NCBI RefSeq assembly: GCF_001653475.1
Contig: NZ_CP011487.1
Span: 496,001-560,000 of the forward strand
Direction of reading: 5' to 3'
DNA length: 64,000 nt
DNA from: Helicobacter pylori
GTDB lineage: Bacteria > Campylobacterota > Campylobacteria > Campylobacterales > Helicobacteraceae
Shown here: piece by piece, positions 46,130 through 56,278 of the stretch
Layout of the letters: every line of letters begins with the position of its first letter
Position numbering within the stretch: the stretch's first letter is position 1
Made by a program: the position numbers and the translations under genes
The notes under the pieces: model-generated
Told to the model about the DNA's origin: nothing
What the model saw: the letters and a program-made list of their open reading frames with translations, nothing else
Databases searched by the model: none

Positions 46130-47338
46130 ATGGAACAAAAAATCAGTATCGCTTTAAAAGAGATCGCTAGAGGCGTTAATGAAATCATTGGATTAGAATA
46201 TATTGAAAAGCTGGTGAGAAAATATTACGAAACCAATGAACGCTTTATCGTTAAAGCCGGGTTTGATCCTACCGCTCCCGATTTGCATTTAGGGCATACG
46301 GTATTGATCCAAAAATTGGCTTTATTGCAGCAATATGGGGCTAGGGTTAAGTTTTTGATTGGGGATTTTACCGCTATGATAGGCGATCCTACAGGGAAAA
46401 ATGAAACAAGAAAGCCTTTAAACCGGGAGCAAGTCTTAGAAAACGCTAAAACTTATGAAGAGCAAATCTATAAAATTTTAGATCAAAAACACACCGAAGT
46501 GTGCTTTAATTCCACTTGGCTTGATGCTTTAGGTGCAAAAGGCATTATAGAATTGTGCGCGAAGTTTTCAGTCGCTAGAATGCTAGAAAGGGACGATTTC
46601 ACCAAACGCTATAAAGAAAATCGCCCCATTAGCATCGTGGAATTTTTATACCCTTTGTTGCAAGGCTATGATTCAGTAGCGATGGATGCGGATATTGAGC
46701 TTGGGGGCAATGATCAAAAGTTTAATTTGCTGGTGGGGCGCTTTTTGCAACGCGCTTATGGCTTGAATAAAGAGCAGTCTATCATTACCATGCCTTTATT
46801 AGAGGGGCTTGATGGGGTGCAAAAAATGAGTAAAAGCTTGGGGAATTATGTGGGGATCACTGAAGAGCCTAATGCGATGTTTGGGAAGATCATGAGCGTG
46901 AGCGATGATCTCATGTGGCGCTATTACACCCTTTTGAGCGCTAAGACTTTAGAAGAAATTGAAGACTTAAAACATGGTATTTTAAATCAAACCTTGCACC
47001 CTAAAGCCGTTAAAGAAGATCTCGCTGGTGAAATCGTGGCTCGTTATTATGATGATGAACAAGCCATCAAGGCTAAAGAGCAATTTTCTAAAGTGTTTAG
47101 TGCAAACCTTTTGCCCGAAATTTTATTAGAGAGCGATTTTGATGAGGGGGTTGGGGTTTTAGATGTTCTAAAACAGATTGGCTTTTGCCCATCCACTTCA
47201 CAAGCCAGGCGTGATATTCAAGGGGGAGGGGTAAAGATTGATCAAGAAGTGGTAAAAGATGAGAATTATCGTTTTGTTAAAGGAAATTATGTTATACAGC
47301 TTGGTAAGAAAAGATTTATGAAATTAAATATTAACTAA
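46130..47338 (+). CDS. tyrS: tyrosyl-tRNA synthetase
   Basis: TyrS charges tRNA-Tyr. I choose ATG 46130 ([15 protein letters not shown]): TAAGGA stands 6 bp before it, whereas ATG 46124 abuts that site. The 402-residue class I enzyme shows the HIGH motif as [18 protein letters not shown], tyrosine-pocket residues in [17 protein letters not shown]-like sequence, and the KMSKS loop in [16 protein letters not shown]-terminal S4-type RNA-binding segment is present ([20 protein letters not shown]). It follows spoT by 23 bp. Confidence 0.96.
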   Translation: MEQKISIALKEIARGVNEIIGLEYIEKLVRKYYETNERFIVKAGFDPTAPDLHLGHTVLIQKLALLQQYGARVKFLIGDFTAMIGDPTGKNETRKPLNREQVLENAKTYEEQIYKILDQKHTEVCFNSTWLDALGAKGIIELCAKFSVARMLERDDFTKRYKENRPISIVEFLYPLLQGYDSVAMDADIELGGNDQKFNLLVGRFLQRAYGLNKEQSIITMPLLEGLDGVQKMSKSLGNYVGITEEPNAMFGKIMSVSDDLMWRYYTLLSAKTLEEIEDLKHGILNQTLHPKAVKEDLAGEIVARYYDDEQAIKAKEQFSKVFSANLLPEILLESDFDEGVGVLDVLKQIGFCPSTSQARRDIQGGGVKIDQEVVKDENYRFVKGNYVIQLGKKRFMKLNIN

Positions 47339-47354
47339 TATTAAGGAAAGAGCT

Positions 47355-48446
47355 ATGGTATCAACACTCAAACCGCTAAAAATCGGTAAGCACACCATAA
47401 AATTCCCTATCTTTCAAGGGGGAATGGGTGTGGGGATTAGCTGGGATGAACTAGCTGGAAATGTTGCCAAAGAAGGGGCTTTAGGAGTGATTTCAGCCGT
47501 AGGGACTGGTTATTATAAAAACATGCGTTTTGTAGAAAGAATTGTGGCTAAAAAGCCCTTTGAAGCCTTGAATTTTTACTCCAAAAAAGCGTTGAATGAG
47601 ATTTTTGCAAACGCCAGGAAGATTTGTGGGAACAAGCCTTTAGGAGCGAATATTTTATACGCTATCAATGACTATGGTCGTGTTTTAAGGGACTCTTGTG
47701 AAGCAGGAGCAAATATCATTATTACAGGGGCTGGTTTGCCCACCAACATGCCTGAATTCGTTAAGGGTTTTAGCGATGTGGCGCTCATCCCTATTATTTC
47801 TTCAGCGAAGGCTTTAAAAATCCTTTGTAGAAGATGGAGCGATCGGTATAAAAGAATCCCGGACGCGTTTATTGTGGAAGGGCCTTTGAGTGGGGGGCAT
47901 CAGGGCTTTAAATACGAAGATTGTTTCAAAGAAGAATTCCGATTAGAAAACTTAGTGCCTAAAGTCGTGGAAGCTTCTAAAGAATGGGGGGATATCCCTA
48001 TCATCGCTGCTGGGGGGATTTGGGATAGGAAGGATATAGACACCATGTTAAGTCTTGGAGCGAGCGGGGTGCAAATGGCGACTCGTTTTTTAGGTACGAA
48101 AGAATGCGACGCTAAAGTGTATGCCGATCTTTTGCCCACGCTTAACAAAGAAGACATTTTACTCATTAAATCGCCTGTAGGCTATCCGGCTAGGGCTATT
48201 AATACTGGGGTGATCAAACGCATTGAAGAGGGTAATGCACCCAAAATCGCATGCGTGAGCAATTGTGTAGCGCCTTGTAACAGGGGTGAAGAGGCTAAAA
48301 AGGTGGGCTATTGCATCGCTGATAGCTTGGGGCGCAGTTATTTAGGAAACAGAGAAGAGGGGCTTTATTTTACTGGGGCTAATGGTTATAGAGTGGATAA
48401 GATTATCAGCGTGCATGAATTGATTAAAGAGCTTACAGAGGGTTAA
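47355..48446 (+). CDS. nitronate monooxygenase / FabK-like FMN enzyme
   Basis: A 363-residue flavoprotein of the 2-nitropropane dioxygenase/nitronate monooxygenase superfamily, TIM-barrel type. Diagnostic stretches are FPIFQGGMGVGISWDELAGN, EGPLSGGHQGFKYEDC with the catalytic-region His, IPIIAAGGIWDRKDIDTML and GASGVQMATRFLGTKEC (FMN phosphate binding). Some relatives are enoyl-ACP reductases (FabK), so the reaction is not certain. A cysteine-rich stretch near the C-terminus (CVSNCVAPCNRGEEAKKVGYC) is notable and may bind a metal or disulfide. It follows tyrS by 16 bp and precedes amiA. Confidence 0.87.
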   Translation: MVSTLKPLKIGKHTIKFPIFQGGMGVGISWDELAGNVAKEGALGVISAVGTGYYKNMRFVERIVAKKPFEALNFYSKKALNEIFANARKICGNKPLGANILYAINDYGRVLRDSCEAGANIIITGAGLPTNMPEFVKGFSDVALIPIISSAKALKILCRRWSDRYKRIPDAFIVEGPLSGGHQGFKYEDCFKEEFRLENLVPKVVEASKEWGDIPIIAAGGIWDRKDIDTMLSLGASGVQMATRFLGTKECDAKVYADLLPTLNKEDILLIKSPVGYPARAINTGVIKRIEEGNAPKIACVSNCVAPCNRGEEAKKVGYCIADSLGRSYLGNREEGLYFTGANGYRVDKIISVHELIKELTEG

Positions 48447-48452
48447 TTTGTA

Positions 48453-49760
48453 GTGCTTGTGAGGTTAGGGGTTGTTGCATGTCTTTTTTGGTTGCATTTT
48501 GCTTATGCTACAACCCTTAAAATTATCAACATTGTGCCTTTTGGCTCTAGCAGTGTTAAAATCTCGTTCAATCAAGAGGTTAAAAAATTCAAAGAGGTTT
48601 CGCTCAAAAATTTTAAGAGTTATTTGGAATTAGAAGCGATCCTAACCATTCCTAAAAAGCACTACCAATTTTCTCAACAATCGTTCATCACGATCGCGCA
48701 ATTTAGCCCTAAATTAGCGCGAGTGGTCATTAGCTACGCTCCTAAGATGGCTTATGAAGTTAAGTTTCTTAAAAACAAGCTCTATGTTTCTATCGTGGAG
48801 AAAAAGCCCTTAGTTAGGCATCAAATGGCACCAAAACCACCCAAACACCATGCGCTGAAACACCAGATTCTAAAACCTGCCCCTAAATTTATTAAAAAAG
48901 AGGCTAAAGAGGCTAAAGAGAAAACACCCACTAAGCATGCGCATTCAAAACATGCGCATTCTCAATGGAACGAAAGGAGCGCTAAAAAAGAAATTCCTAA
49001 AAAAGAAGCAGAAAATGAGAGTAAGAACCAAGTTTTTATAGCAGAAAAAAAGGATACTTCCATCAAAACCAAGCGCAAAAAACACAAAAAGATCGTTTTA
49101 GACGCCGGGCATGGGGGGAAAGATTGCGGGGCGATGAGCGCGAATTTAGTGTGTGAAAAAGACATTGTTTTAGAAGTGGTGAAGTTTTTACATAAAGAGC
49201 TTAAAAAAAGAGGTTATAGCGTTTTATTGACAAGGGATAAGGACATTTATATTGATTTAGTGACCCGCACGAAATTAGCCAATAAAAAAAGCGCGGATTT
49301 ATTCATCTCAGTGCATGCCAATTCCATCCCCAAGCGCTCCACTTCTAACGCTCATGGCATAGAGACTTATTTTTTATCCACCGCAAGGAGCGAAAGGGCT
49401 AGAAAAGTGGCTGAGCAAGAAAATAAAGACAATGTGAATTTGATGGATTATTTTTCTAAAAGTTTGTTTTTGAATTCATTAAACACGCAGCGATTGATTG
49501 TCTCTAACAAACTGGCGATTGATGTGCAATACGGCATGCTCCAAAGTATCCGCAAAAATTACCCTGATGTGGTGGATGGGGGCGTGAGAGAGGGGCCTTT
49601 TTGGGTGTTAGCCGGGGCTTTAATGCCTTCCATTTTAATAGAAATTGGTTATAATTCCCATGCGATAGAATCTAAACGCATCCAAAGCAAACCGTATCAA
49701 AAAATCTTGGCTAAGGGCATTGCTGATGGCATTGATAGTTTCTTCAGCAAGAATGATTAG
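48453..49760 (+). CDS. amiA: N-acetylmuramoyl-L-alanine amidase AmiA
   Basis: AmiA cleaves peptidoglycan between MurNAc and L-Ala; in H. pylori it is needed for daughter-cell separation and for the change to coccoid cells. The 435-residue product starts at GTG 48453 with a signal peptide (LGVVACLFWLHFAYA). An N-terminal AMIN-like domain precedes a Lys/His-rich linker containing KHAHS-KHAHS, then the catalytic zinc domain: KIVLDAGHGGKDCGAMSA, DLFISVHANSIP and LIEIGYNSH with the ligand His and Glu. The HAHS linker is encoded by an imperfect DNA repeat. Confidence 0.95.
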   Translation: MLVRLGVVACLFWLHFAYATTLKIINIVPFGSSSVKISFNQEVKKFKEVSLKNFKSYLELEAILTIPKKHYQFSQQSFITIAQFSPKLARVVISYAPKMAYEVKFLKNKLYVSIVEKKPLVRHQMAPKPPKHHALKHQILKPAPKFIKKEAKEAKEKTPTKHAHSKHAHSQWNERSAKKEIPKKEAENESKNQVFIAEKKDTSIKTKRKKHKKIVLDAGHGGKDCGAMSANLVCEKDIVLEVVKFLHKELKKRGYSVLLTRDKDIYIDLVTRTKLANKKSADLFISVHANSIPKRSTSNAHGIETYFLSTARSERARKVAEQENKDNVNLMDYFSKSLFLNSLNTQRLIVSNKLAIDVQYGMLQSIRKNYPDVVDGGVREGPFWVLAGALMPSILIEIGYNSHAIESKRIQSKPYQKILAKGIADGIDSFFSKND

Positions 49761-49778
49761 GCAATGATTAGGTTATAG

Positions 49779-50516
49779 ATGAATTTTTATCAAAAAATAT
49801 ACACGCATAAAGTCGTTTTTTCTTCATTGTTTTTTTTGTTGTTTTTGTTCAATGTGGAAACTTTGTTGCTTTCGCATTTCAGCGATGATTTTTCGCAATT
49901 GTTTTTTTTGTTTGAAAACCATGTTTATGATCTCATTGTCAAATTAGATTATTTGGGGTTAATGGGCGTTTCTTTAATTTATCTGCGTGTGCTTGTTGTA
50001 AAGCCTTTCACTCTCACGCGCCAAAAAGGTGCTTGCGTAGGGATATTATGCCTTTCTTTCTACGCTTGGAATTTTCCTGTTAAAGATTCTTTAATGGCGC
50101 TTTATATTTTCTATTTTGTGCTGTTAGCGACTTTATTGTGGCGTTTTTTAGGGGCTAGCATGAGGCAATCTTTCTTGCCCTCTATGAATATTTGCATCGT
50201 GTGGGTTTTTGCTTCTTCTTTACAGAGTTTTAGATTTTTAAGCGTGTCTGATTGCGTGGATTTTTCTCTTTTTATACTCGCTCTTATTTTATTGATTTTG
50301 GTTTTAATCTACCACAAACGCCTTTTTGGGTTGTATGAATACGCTAACATGCTTATTTTGATCGTGGGGCTTAGCGTGGTGGTGCTATGCTCTGGCATGT
50401 TCATTCAAACTAAAGAATACTATGGCATGCGATTGGGTTTTTATTTTTTAGGCTTGTTAGGGTGGCTTTTAGAATATGTGCATAACACTTTAAGGCGCTT
50501 GGAACATCAAATTTAA
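49779..50516 (+). CDS. polytopic membrane protein, function unknown
   Basis: A 245-residue very hydrophobic protein with about seven membrane helices (for example VVFSSLFFLLFLFNVETLLL, ALYIFYFVLLATLLWRFLGA, FSLFILALILLILVLIYHK, MLILIVGLSVVVLCSGMFIQ). It begins with a short basic N-terminus (MNFYQKIYTHK) and ends LRRLEHQI. No transporter or enzyme motif is seen. It follows amiA by 18 bp and may be co-transcribed. The end is convergent with flhB, 20 bp away. Confidence 0.75.
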   Translation: MNFYQKIYTHKVVFSSLFFLLFLFNVETLLLSHFSDDFSQLFFLFENHVYDLIVKLDYLGLMGVSLIYLRVLVVKPFTLTRQKGACVGILCLSFYAWNFPVKDSLMALYIFYFVLLATLLWRFLGASMRQSFLPSMNICIVWVFASSLQSFRFLSVSDCVDFSLFILALILLILVLIYHKRLFGLYEYANMLILIVGLSVVVLCSGMFIQTKEYYGMRLGFYFLGLLGWLLEYVHNTLRRLEHQI

Positions 50517-50536
50517 AGCTCTCATCAAGTAAAATC

Positions 50537-51613
50537 TTAAAGAGGTTTAATGACCTTTTGTTTTTGGCGTTCTTGCTCTAATTTAGCCACTTGAGCAAAG
50601 ACAATCGCTACGGCTTCAAACAATTCTTCTGGTATAGTAGCGTTTAATTTCACATCTCTATAAAGCTCTCTAGCGAGCGTTTTATTTTCTATAATTTCTA
50701 TGTCATGCTCTCTAGCGATACCCTTAATCCTAATGGCTAAATAATCCGTGCCTTTAGCCACCACCACCGGCACAGGGTGTTCTTCATCAAATTTGAGAGC
50801 GACGGCATAATGGGTAGGGTTAGTGACCACGACATTGGCTTTAGGGATTTCTTGCATCATTTTATTCGTGGCGTTTTTTACCATCATTTGGCGGATTTTG
50901 GCTTTGATTTCTGGGTTTCCTTCTTGCTGTTTGTATTCGTCCTTAACTTCTTGTTTAGTCATTTTTAAAGAGTTAGTGTATTGGCGGCGTTTGATCACTA
51001 AATCTATAAAAGCCAAGACAAAAAATAAAAATAAAAGCGAAGAAATGAGCAGTAACGCCTTGCTTTTAAACCACAATAACTGGCCTTGCAAATTCAAAAG
51101 AGCCGCATGGTTTAATTCCCCTAAAAATAAGGAAAAGATGAAAAACCCTAGAAAAAAAGCTAAAAAAACTTTTAAAGTGATCAAACTCCCATCAAGGAGC
51201 TTTTTTAAAGAAAAAAGGTTTTTGACGCCATTGATAGGGTTGATTTTAGAAAATTTAGGTTCAATGACTTTAGGGGCAAAGAGCCAGCCAAATTGCAAGA
51301 TATTAGATAAAAACGCCACCACCACTAAAATGATTAAAATCGGTAAAAGCAATAAAAAAGTGTCTTTAGCCAATTGGTTAAACAGCTCTTGAACGCTTTC
51401 TTTACTAAAATCTAGGGAAAAATCTTTCAATACATGGCGATACATCTCGCTAAAGCCATCCACCCACCATATAAAAAAAACAAAAATACCAAGTAGCCCT
51501 GCCAATAACCCTAAAACCCCCACCACTTCCATGCTCTTAGGCACATTGCCTTCTTCTCTGGCTTTTTGGATTTTTTTTGCACTAGGGAGTTCGGTTTTTT
51601 CTTCTTCAGCCAT
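50537..51613 (-). CDS. flhB: flagellar type III export protein FlhB
   Basis: FlhB is the switch of the flagellar export gate, cleaving itself at NPTH to change from rod/hook to filament substrates. The 358 residues open [20 protein letters not shown], have four membrane helices ([40 protein letters not shown]; and two more), and the cytoplasmic domain with [20 protein letters not shown]. Length and motif are normal. Its start overlaps the end of mobA by 8 bp, so it is downstream in the same transcript. Confidence 0.96.
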   Translation of the reverse strand: MAEEEKTELPSAKKIQKAREEGNVPKSMEVVGVLGLLAGLLGIFVFFIWWVDGFSEMYRHVLKDFSLDFSKESVQELFNQLAKDTFLLLLPILIILVVVAFLSNILQFGWLFAPKVIEPKFSKINPINGVKNLFSLKKLLDGSLITLKVFLAFFLGFFIFSLFLGELNHAALLNLQGQLLWFKSKALLLISSLLFLFFVLAFIDLVIKRRQYTNSLKMTKQEVKDEYKQQEGNPEIKAKIRQMMVKNATNKMMQEIPKANVVVTNPTHYAVALKFDEEHPVPVVVAKGTDYLAIRIKGIAREHDIEIIENKTLARELYRDVKLNATIPEELFEAVAIVFAQVAKLEQERQKQKVIKPL

Positions 51614-52211
51614 TGGCCCTCTTTTTTAAAATTTGAACGGCTAATTCATAGTCTTTTAGGGTGTTCAGGTTTAAAAATTCTTCTTCTTTATCAAAATGGA
51701 TAGCGGTAGAAGAGGTGTTTTTCACAAGATCGCTAAGGCGGTAATTTTGTGTTTTAAGAGCGTAACTAAGAGCGTTAAGGATATTTTGATGCCATAAAGA
51801 AATCAAATAATGTTCTTTTGTAGGGCTTTTAGCATAGACCACGCTAAAATTTTTAATCCCACAAAGAGCCTTGATGCTCTCAAAGGACACTAAAGGCGTA
51901 TCTATAGGGATAAAAAAAATATAAGGGGTTTGCAGCGTTAAAAAAGCGTTATAAATGCCAAAAAGGGGTGAAAAAAGATCGTTCTCTCTTTCTAAAAGAT
52001 AGGGAGCGTTTAGTTCATGCGATTTTTTAGCACTGATAATGACTTTTTTGAAAAGTTTTAAAAGGCGTGTGTATTGGTATTCTAAAAGGCTAGCATGCGA
52101 TATAAAAGGCATGAGAGCTTTATTGATTTGAATGTTATTGATGATAAAACGAGAGCTTTTGCCCCCATCCAGTAAAACGCAAGGAATGTTATCAATGATA
52201 GGGTTTTTCAA
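51606..52211 (-). CDS. mobA: MobA-like molybdenum cofactor guanylyltransferase, altered nucleotide loop
   Basis: MobA attaches GMP to molybdenum cofactor to make the bis-MGD form used by DMSO-reductase-type enzymes. The 201-residue frame is open. Its signature loop is normally LAGGxSxRMGxxK; here it reads [11 protein letters not shown] followed by a few extra residues and NKALMPF. The Ala to Asp change in the GTP-binding loop is unusual and could abolish activity. [15 protein letters not shown] is the metal/nucleotide strand. It overlaps flhB and diverges from the broken moaA, 86 bp away. Confidence 0.83.
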   Translation of the reverse strand: MKNPIIDNIPCVLLDGGKSSRFIINNIQINKALMPFISHASLLEYQYTRLLKLFKKVIISAKKSHELNAPYLLERENDLFSPLFGIYNAFLTLQTPYIFFIPIDTPLVSFESIKALCGIKNFSVVYAKSPTKEHYLISLWHQNILNALSYALKTQNYRLSDLVKNTSSTAIHFDKEEEFLNLNTLKDYELAVQILKKRANG

Positions 52212-52297
52212 AAGATTTATCCATGTTTAATGTTGTTAAGTCATTGTTTATTATTTTACACTAAAAGCTTAAATAAAGGGCATAAGGGGTAAAGGGA

Positions 52298-53045
52298 GTG
52301 TTAGTAGATAGTTTTAATAGGGTTATTGACTACCTTACAATAAAGAAGTGGCATTAGTTTTAAGCACTAATGGTTTTTTACTCAAAAAAATGGCTAAGGA
52401 TTTAAAAAATGTTGGGTTATCGCAAGTGAATGTTTCATTGGATTCTTTAAAAAGCGATAGGGTTTTAAAAATCTCTCAAAAAGATGCTCTTAAAAATACG
52501 CTAGAAGGGGTTGAAGAGTCCTTGAAAGCGGGTTTAAAACTCAAATTAAACACGGTTGTGGTAAAAAGCGTTAATGATGATGAAATCTTAGAGCTTTTAG
52601 AATATGCAAAAAATCGGCGCATACAAATCCGCTACATTGAATTTATGGAAAATGCACATGCTAAAAGTTTGGTTAAAGGCTTGAAAGAGCTAGAAATTTT
52701 AGATTTGATCGCTCAAAAATATCAAATCATTGATATAGGAAAAACCCAAACAAGGGTCTTCTAAAATCTACACGCTAGAAAATGGCTATCAATTTGGCAT
52801 TATTGCTCCGCATAGCGATGATTTTTGCCAATCTTGCAATCGTATCCGTTTGGCTTCTGATGGCAAGATTTGCCCATGTTTATACTATCAAGACGCCATA
52901 GACGCTAAAGAGGCGATCGTAAATAAGGATATAAAAAATATAAAAAGGCTTTTAAAGCAGTCCATCATCAATAAACCAGAAAAAACATGTGGAATGATAA
53001 AAACAACGAAACTCCCACAAGGGCGTTTTACTACATAGAGGGTAG
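52298..53045 (+). pseudogene. moaA: GTP 3',8-cyclase MoaA, internal deletion and frameshifts
   Basis: MoaA is the radical SAM enzyme that starts molybdenum cofactor synthesis from GTP. The start is recognisable ([16 protein letters not shown]) but the next in-frame sequence ends quickly; the following recognisable segment is [20 protein letters not shown] in another frame. The CxxxCxxC radical SAM cluster region is missing, a deletion of ~220 bp judged by normal length (~320 residues). Further shifts occur near 52748-52751, 52985 and 53036. C-terminal cluster residues ([20 protein letters not shown]) and the final YYIGG remain when frames are joined. No functional product is possible. Confidence 0.9.
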
Positions 53046-53145
53046 GGAAAATATTGATTATTTTAAACCTTTTTATTAAAAATAAGGCGGTTTGTTTAGG
53101 ATTTTTGGTTATAGTGGCTAGGATTAAACCATAGGGAGTGTTTTC

Positions 53146-54837
53146 ATGGAAAAAATCCTAGCGTTTTTTAGCTTTTTTATTCCTAGTCTTTCGGGGGGGG
53201 GGGGGTTACTTATAAGCCTACCCTAAACCTTTTAGAATCCCCCAAATCTCTCGCTTTTGGATTCAAGTCATGAAAAAAGATCGAGAGAACAAATAACAAT
53301 ACAGCAATATCACAGATGTGGCTATCATGGGTTCAACTAGTGAATAGAGCGTGCTTTATGCCAACACCAATAAGGAGCATTTGGCTATTTTGGACGATAA
53401 AACTCTCGGACGAACCTTAGAAGGGATCTCAAAGTATAAAGTTAATCCTAAGTATCAATATCAAAATATCAACCAACAGGTGGGCTATTCTGCGGAAATC
53501 AAAGAGAAAGCCCATGTTAATGCGAATAATATCCTTATGAAAAATGGGGAGAGAGTGGTGCAATATGATGATCTTTCTATGGATCAAAAGGCTCAGATTA
53601 AAAAGCTTTTCCCAAACTATGCCACGCCTAATAAAAACCATGAAATCGTTGATTATGTTACGGTGGATAGAAACGGGAATGTCATTCCTGACACGATCAC
53701 ATAGAGTAAATTTGTGGGTAAAGACGGCACGGAGTGTTTTGAAAAATTCTTATCTAAAGGTTATGAGAAATATCTAAAAAATGACACAAAGATGAATATT
53801 CCTAAGGATTATTTTGGGGATTTTCAAAAAAAGCTGATATTGAGATCAAGAAATTAGAGTCTCAAATCGCTAAACAAAAGGGGCTTAGGGATTTTCAAAA
53901 AGCCGATAGTTTAGAGAGAAGACTCCAAAAATGCAAAACAATCAAAGCCAATACAAGACCTGCGAGCATCACTAAAGCAGAGGCGATTGATGCTAGGTTG
54001 AACCCAAATCTCTCCACTACCAAAGATGTTGCCAACCTTTCCCATCAAGCAGGAATGAACGCTATGCAAACCGGTGCACTTATAGGTGGTGCTGTCTCAT
54101 GCGTGACGAATATTTATGAATGTATCGCAAATGGCAAGGATCCTAAAAAAGCGTTAAGGCATACTGCTCTTGCTACCATAAAGGGTGGAACGCTTAGCTA
54201 TGGCAAAGCATTTTTAAGCTCATCTTTTGGAGGTTTGATGCAAAATAGCTTCAATAAATTCATCCAAAGCCTTGGCAAGAGTCAAATACCTGTGGTGATT
54301 GTGAGCGCTTTTATGACAAACATCACGATATTAGGCCGCTATTTTTCTGGAAAGATTGATGGAGCGGAGCTTCTTAAACAGCTTGCGAAAGCTAACACCA
54401 CTCTTATAAGTGGTGGGGCTATGGCGGCTGCTGGTCAAGCGCTCATCCCCATTCCTGTGGTTGGGGCTTTTATTGGGGGTCTTGTGGGTGCAACGCTTAG
54501 CGAAGTTTTTTTTCACACCCTTCTAAAGGCTAATGAAGAGGCTAAATTGGTGCGCCAAAGGCGTATTGAGATTGAAAAAGAATGTCGTGAAATCATCAAG
54601 CTCTTAGAGGCGTATCAAAATCAATTTAAGGAGGTGTTTGAGCAATATTTTTGTGAAACTACAAAGTTTTTCAATCAGGGTTTTGACGAGTTTGGGAGAG
54701 TGCTTTGCACGGAGGATGCGGATTTGGCCATAGGAGTCAGTAACAAGATCCAACAGGGGCTAGGCCAAAAGCCGTTGTTTAATAATAAGCAAGAATGTTG
54801 GGAATTGATTATTAGCAATAAAGACATAAGAATGTGA
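53146..54837 (+). pseudogene. large glycine-zipper protein of unknown function, decayed, with G13 tract
   Basis: Reconstructed from several frames. It may open at ATG 53146 (MEKILAFFSFFIPSLS), a signal-like segment followed at once by a G13 tract (53193-53205) that puts the frame into a stop at 53224-53226. In-frame stops also occur at TAA 53294, TAG 53345 and TAG 53702, and a lost A near 53825-53832 shifts frame. Between them reads continuous protein: SAEIKEKAHVNANNILMKNG, VDYVTVDRNGNVIPDT, FVGKDGTECFEKFLSKGYEK. The C-terminal part (53998-54837, 279 codons) is still open: two glycine-rich segments (GALIGGAVSCVTNIYECIAN; GAFIGGLVGATLSEVFFHTL) and a charged helix. The pattern resembles large proteins on bacterial accessory islands whose function I do not know. 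Confidence 0.72.
53193..53205 (+). repeat. G13 homopolymer in the 5' end of the glycine-zipper gene
   Basis: Thirteen consecutive Gs at codons 16-20 of the frame starting at 53146. Tracts of this length slip readily and control phase variation in H. pylori. Here G13 leads to a stop at 53226; G14 or G11 reads on to a stop at 53268-53273, so length change alone would not restore this decayed gene. Confidence 0.85.
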
Positions 54838-54847
54838 AGGAGGAATC

Positions 54848-55151
54848 ATGGATAAAAATAGATACGGGTATGTGATTATAGCCAATGCTATAAAATCATT
54901 GGAAACGGGTGGTCCTTTCGGTCCAATGGATCGCTCAAAATTCGCACAAGCCCGCTAGAGTGCATGGGATTAAAGAGAGCGTTATTGAAGAGATTATTGA
55001 TATTATTCAGACAATCAGCTTGATCCATCGCTATGAAGATCGGCTTGATGGGAGCGATCTGGCAAGAAATGAGAAAAAAGCCGTGCGCGCTGAACTCCAA
55101 AAGAGCATTGATGAAAATCTAGAAGTTTTTAAAAAAATCACAAACATTTAA
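54848..55151 (+). pseudogene. small helical protein, frameshifted
   Basis: GGAGGA precedes ATG 54848, which encodes MDKNRYGYVIIANAIKSLE before a TAG at 54956-54958. A second frame from about 54909 continues ARVHGIKESVIEEIIDIIQT, LIHRYEDRLDGSDLARNEKK and ends NLEVFKKITNI at 55151. Joined, they give a ~100-residue helical protein; frame is lost somewhere in 54909-54956. It lies 10 bp after the large glycine-zipper gene and 10 bp before the next gene, consistent with a single operon. No family recognised. Confidence 0.6.
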
Positions 55152-55161
55152 AGGAGAAGAC

Positions 55162-56241
55162 ATGCCATTACCATTTATTTTAGGAGGGCTAGCCCTAGCG
55201 GCAGCAGGATACGGAGTCAAAAAAGGGATTGATGCGCTCGATGCCGATTGCGAAGCTGATGAATTTATCAAAAAGGCGGAGAATTTAAAAGAGGAAGCGG
55301 CTAAAAAGGCTGAGTCTGCAGAGTCTGATTGCAAGCGCGCTTTTGCAAGGTTTGGCGGGAAAAAGCTCCATGTTTTAAGCCATACGGTTTCGCACTTCTT
55401 GAATCATTTCCACCGATTGAAACGCAGTCGTATCATCATTGAAGGTATCAATATGCAAGACATTCAAGGTCAAGTTTCAGACGCGCTAAAAATCACCAAT
55501 CAATATAGTGAGGTGGATTTTCTTGACGCTTCTGGTGCGGTTATTGGGAGCGCTATAGGAGGAGTGCTTGCAGCTTATGGAGCATACACTGGGGTGGGCT
55601 TGCTTGCTAGCACGGCTGGTGGTGTAGCGATCGCTGAGCTTAGCGGTGTTGCAGCGACAAACGCTACCCTTGCTTGGCTTGGTGGTGGGGCGCTTTCTGT
55701 GGGTGGCTTTGGTATGGTTGGGGGTATGGCAGTGCTTGGAGAGCTTGTTGCTGGGCCTGCACTCGCTATTTTAGGAGCTGTGAGCGCTTCTAAAATGGAA
55801 GAAAAGCTAGAAAATGCCAAGGCTCACTACGCTCAAGTTGAAGCAGCCGTTAAAAAAGCAGATGTGATGGTTGATAATCTTCAAGCCATTAAGAGAATGG
55901 TAAGGCTTTTCACCAGACAGATCACAAAATGCGATGCGCTATTTTTCTCGCTTTCTCAAGACGCTATCGCCACGATGAAAGAGCGCAACTACGATGTTTC
56001 GTATTATAGTCAAAAAGAAAAAGATCAACTCTGCGTTATCCTTTCAACTCTCATGACTTTGAGTGCTTTTTTGAAAGTCTCTATCATGGGCAAACACCAA
56101 AAGCTCCAAGAGAAGGCAAAAAGGGCTTTGGAGATCATGAAAGGGCAGATGGATGCCCTAGAAAGCACACAAAAAAGCGGGCATTATAATGTGGCTGTGA
56201 TCCAATCCAAGCAAAAAGCTTTGAAAGATTTAAAAGGATAG
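55162..56241 (+). CDS. glycine-zipper membrane-associated protein, function unknown
   Basis: An intact 359-residue protein after an AAAGGAGA site. It has an N-terminal hydrophobic Gly/Ala segment (LPFILGGLALAAAGYGVKKG), a coiled coil (IKKAENLKEEAAKKAESAES), then a long glycine-zipper region (GAVIGSAIGGVLAAYGAYTG; LLASTAGGVAIAELSGVAAT; GGGALSVGGFGMVGGMAVLG), and two more coiled coils (EKLENAKAHYAQVEAAVKKA; KLQEKAKRALEIMKGQMDAL). This layout suits insertion into or tight contact with membranes. It is neither an obvious toxin nor a transporter. Its retention while upstream genes decay may mean it has its own role or is simply not yet broken. Confidence 0.75.
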   Translation: MPLPFILGGLALAAAGYGVKKGIDALDADCEADEFIKKAENLKEEAAKKAESAESDCKRAFARFGGKKLHVLSHTVSHFLNHFHRLKRSRIIIEGINMQDIQGQVSDALKITNQYSEVDFLDASGAVIGSAIGGVLAAYGAYTGVGLLASTAGGVAIAELSGVAATNATLAWLGGGALSVGGFGMVGGMAVLGELVAGPALAILGAVSASKMEEKLENAKAHYAQVEAAVKKADVMVDNLQAIKRMVRLFTRQITKCDALFFSLSQDAIATMKERNYDVSYYSQKEKDQLCVILSTLMTLSAFLKVSIMGKHQKLQEKAKRALEIMKGQMDALESTQKSGHYNVAVIQSKQKALKDLKG

Positions 56242-56278
56242 GGATCGCTTGGGGGCTTGAAAGATAAGGGATAAAAAG

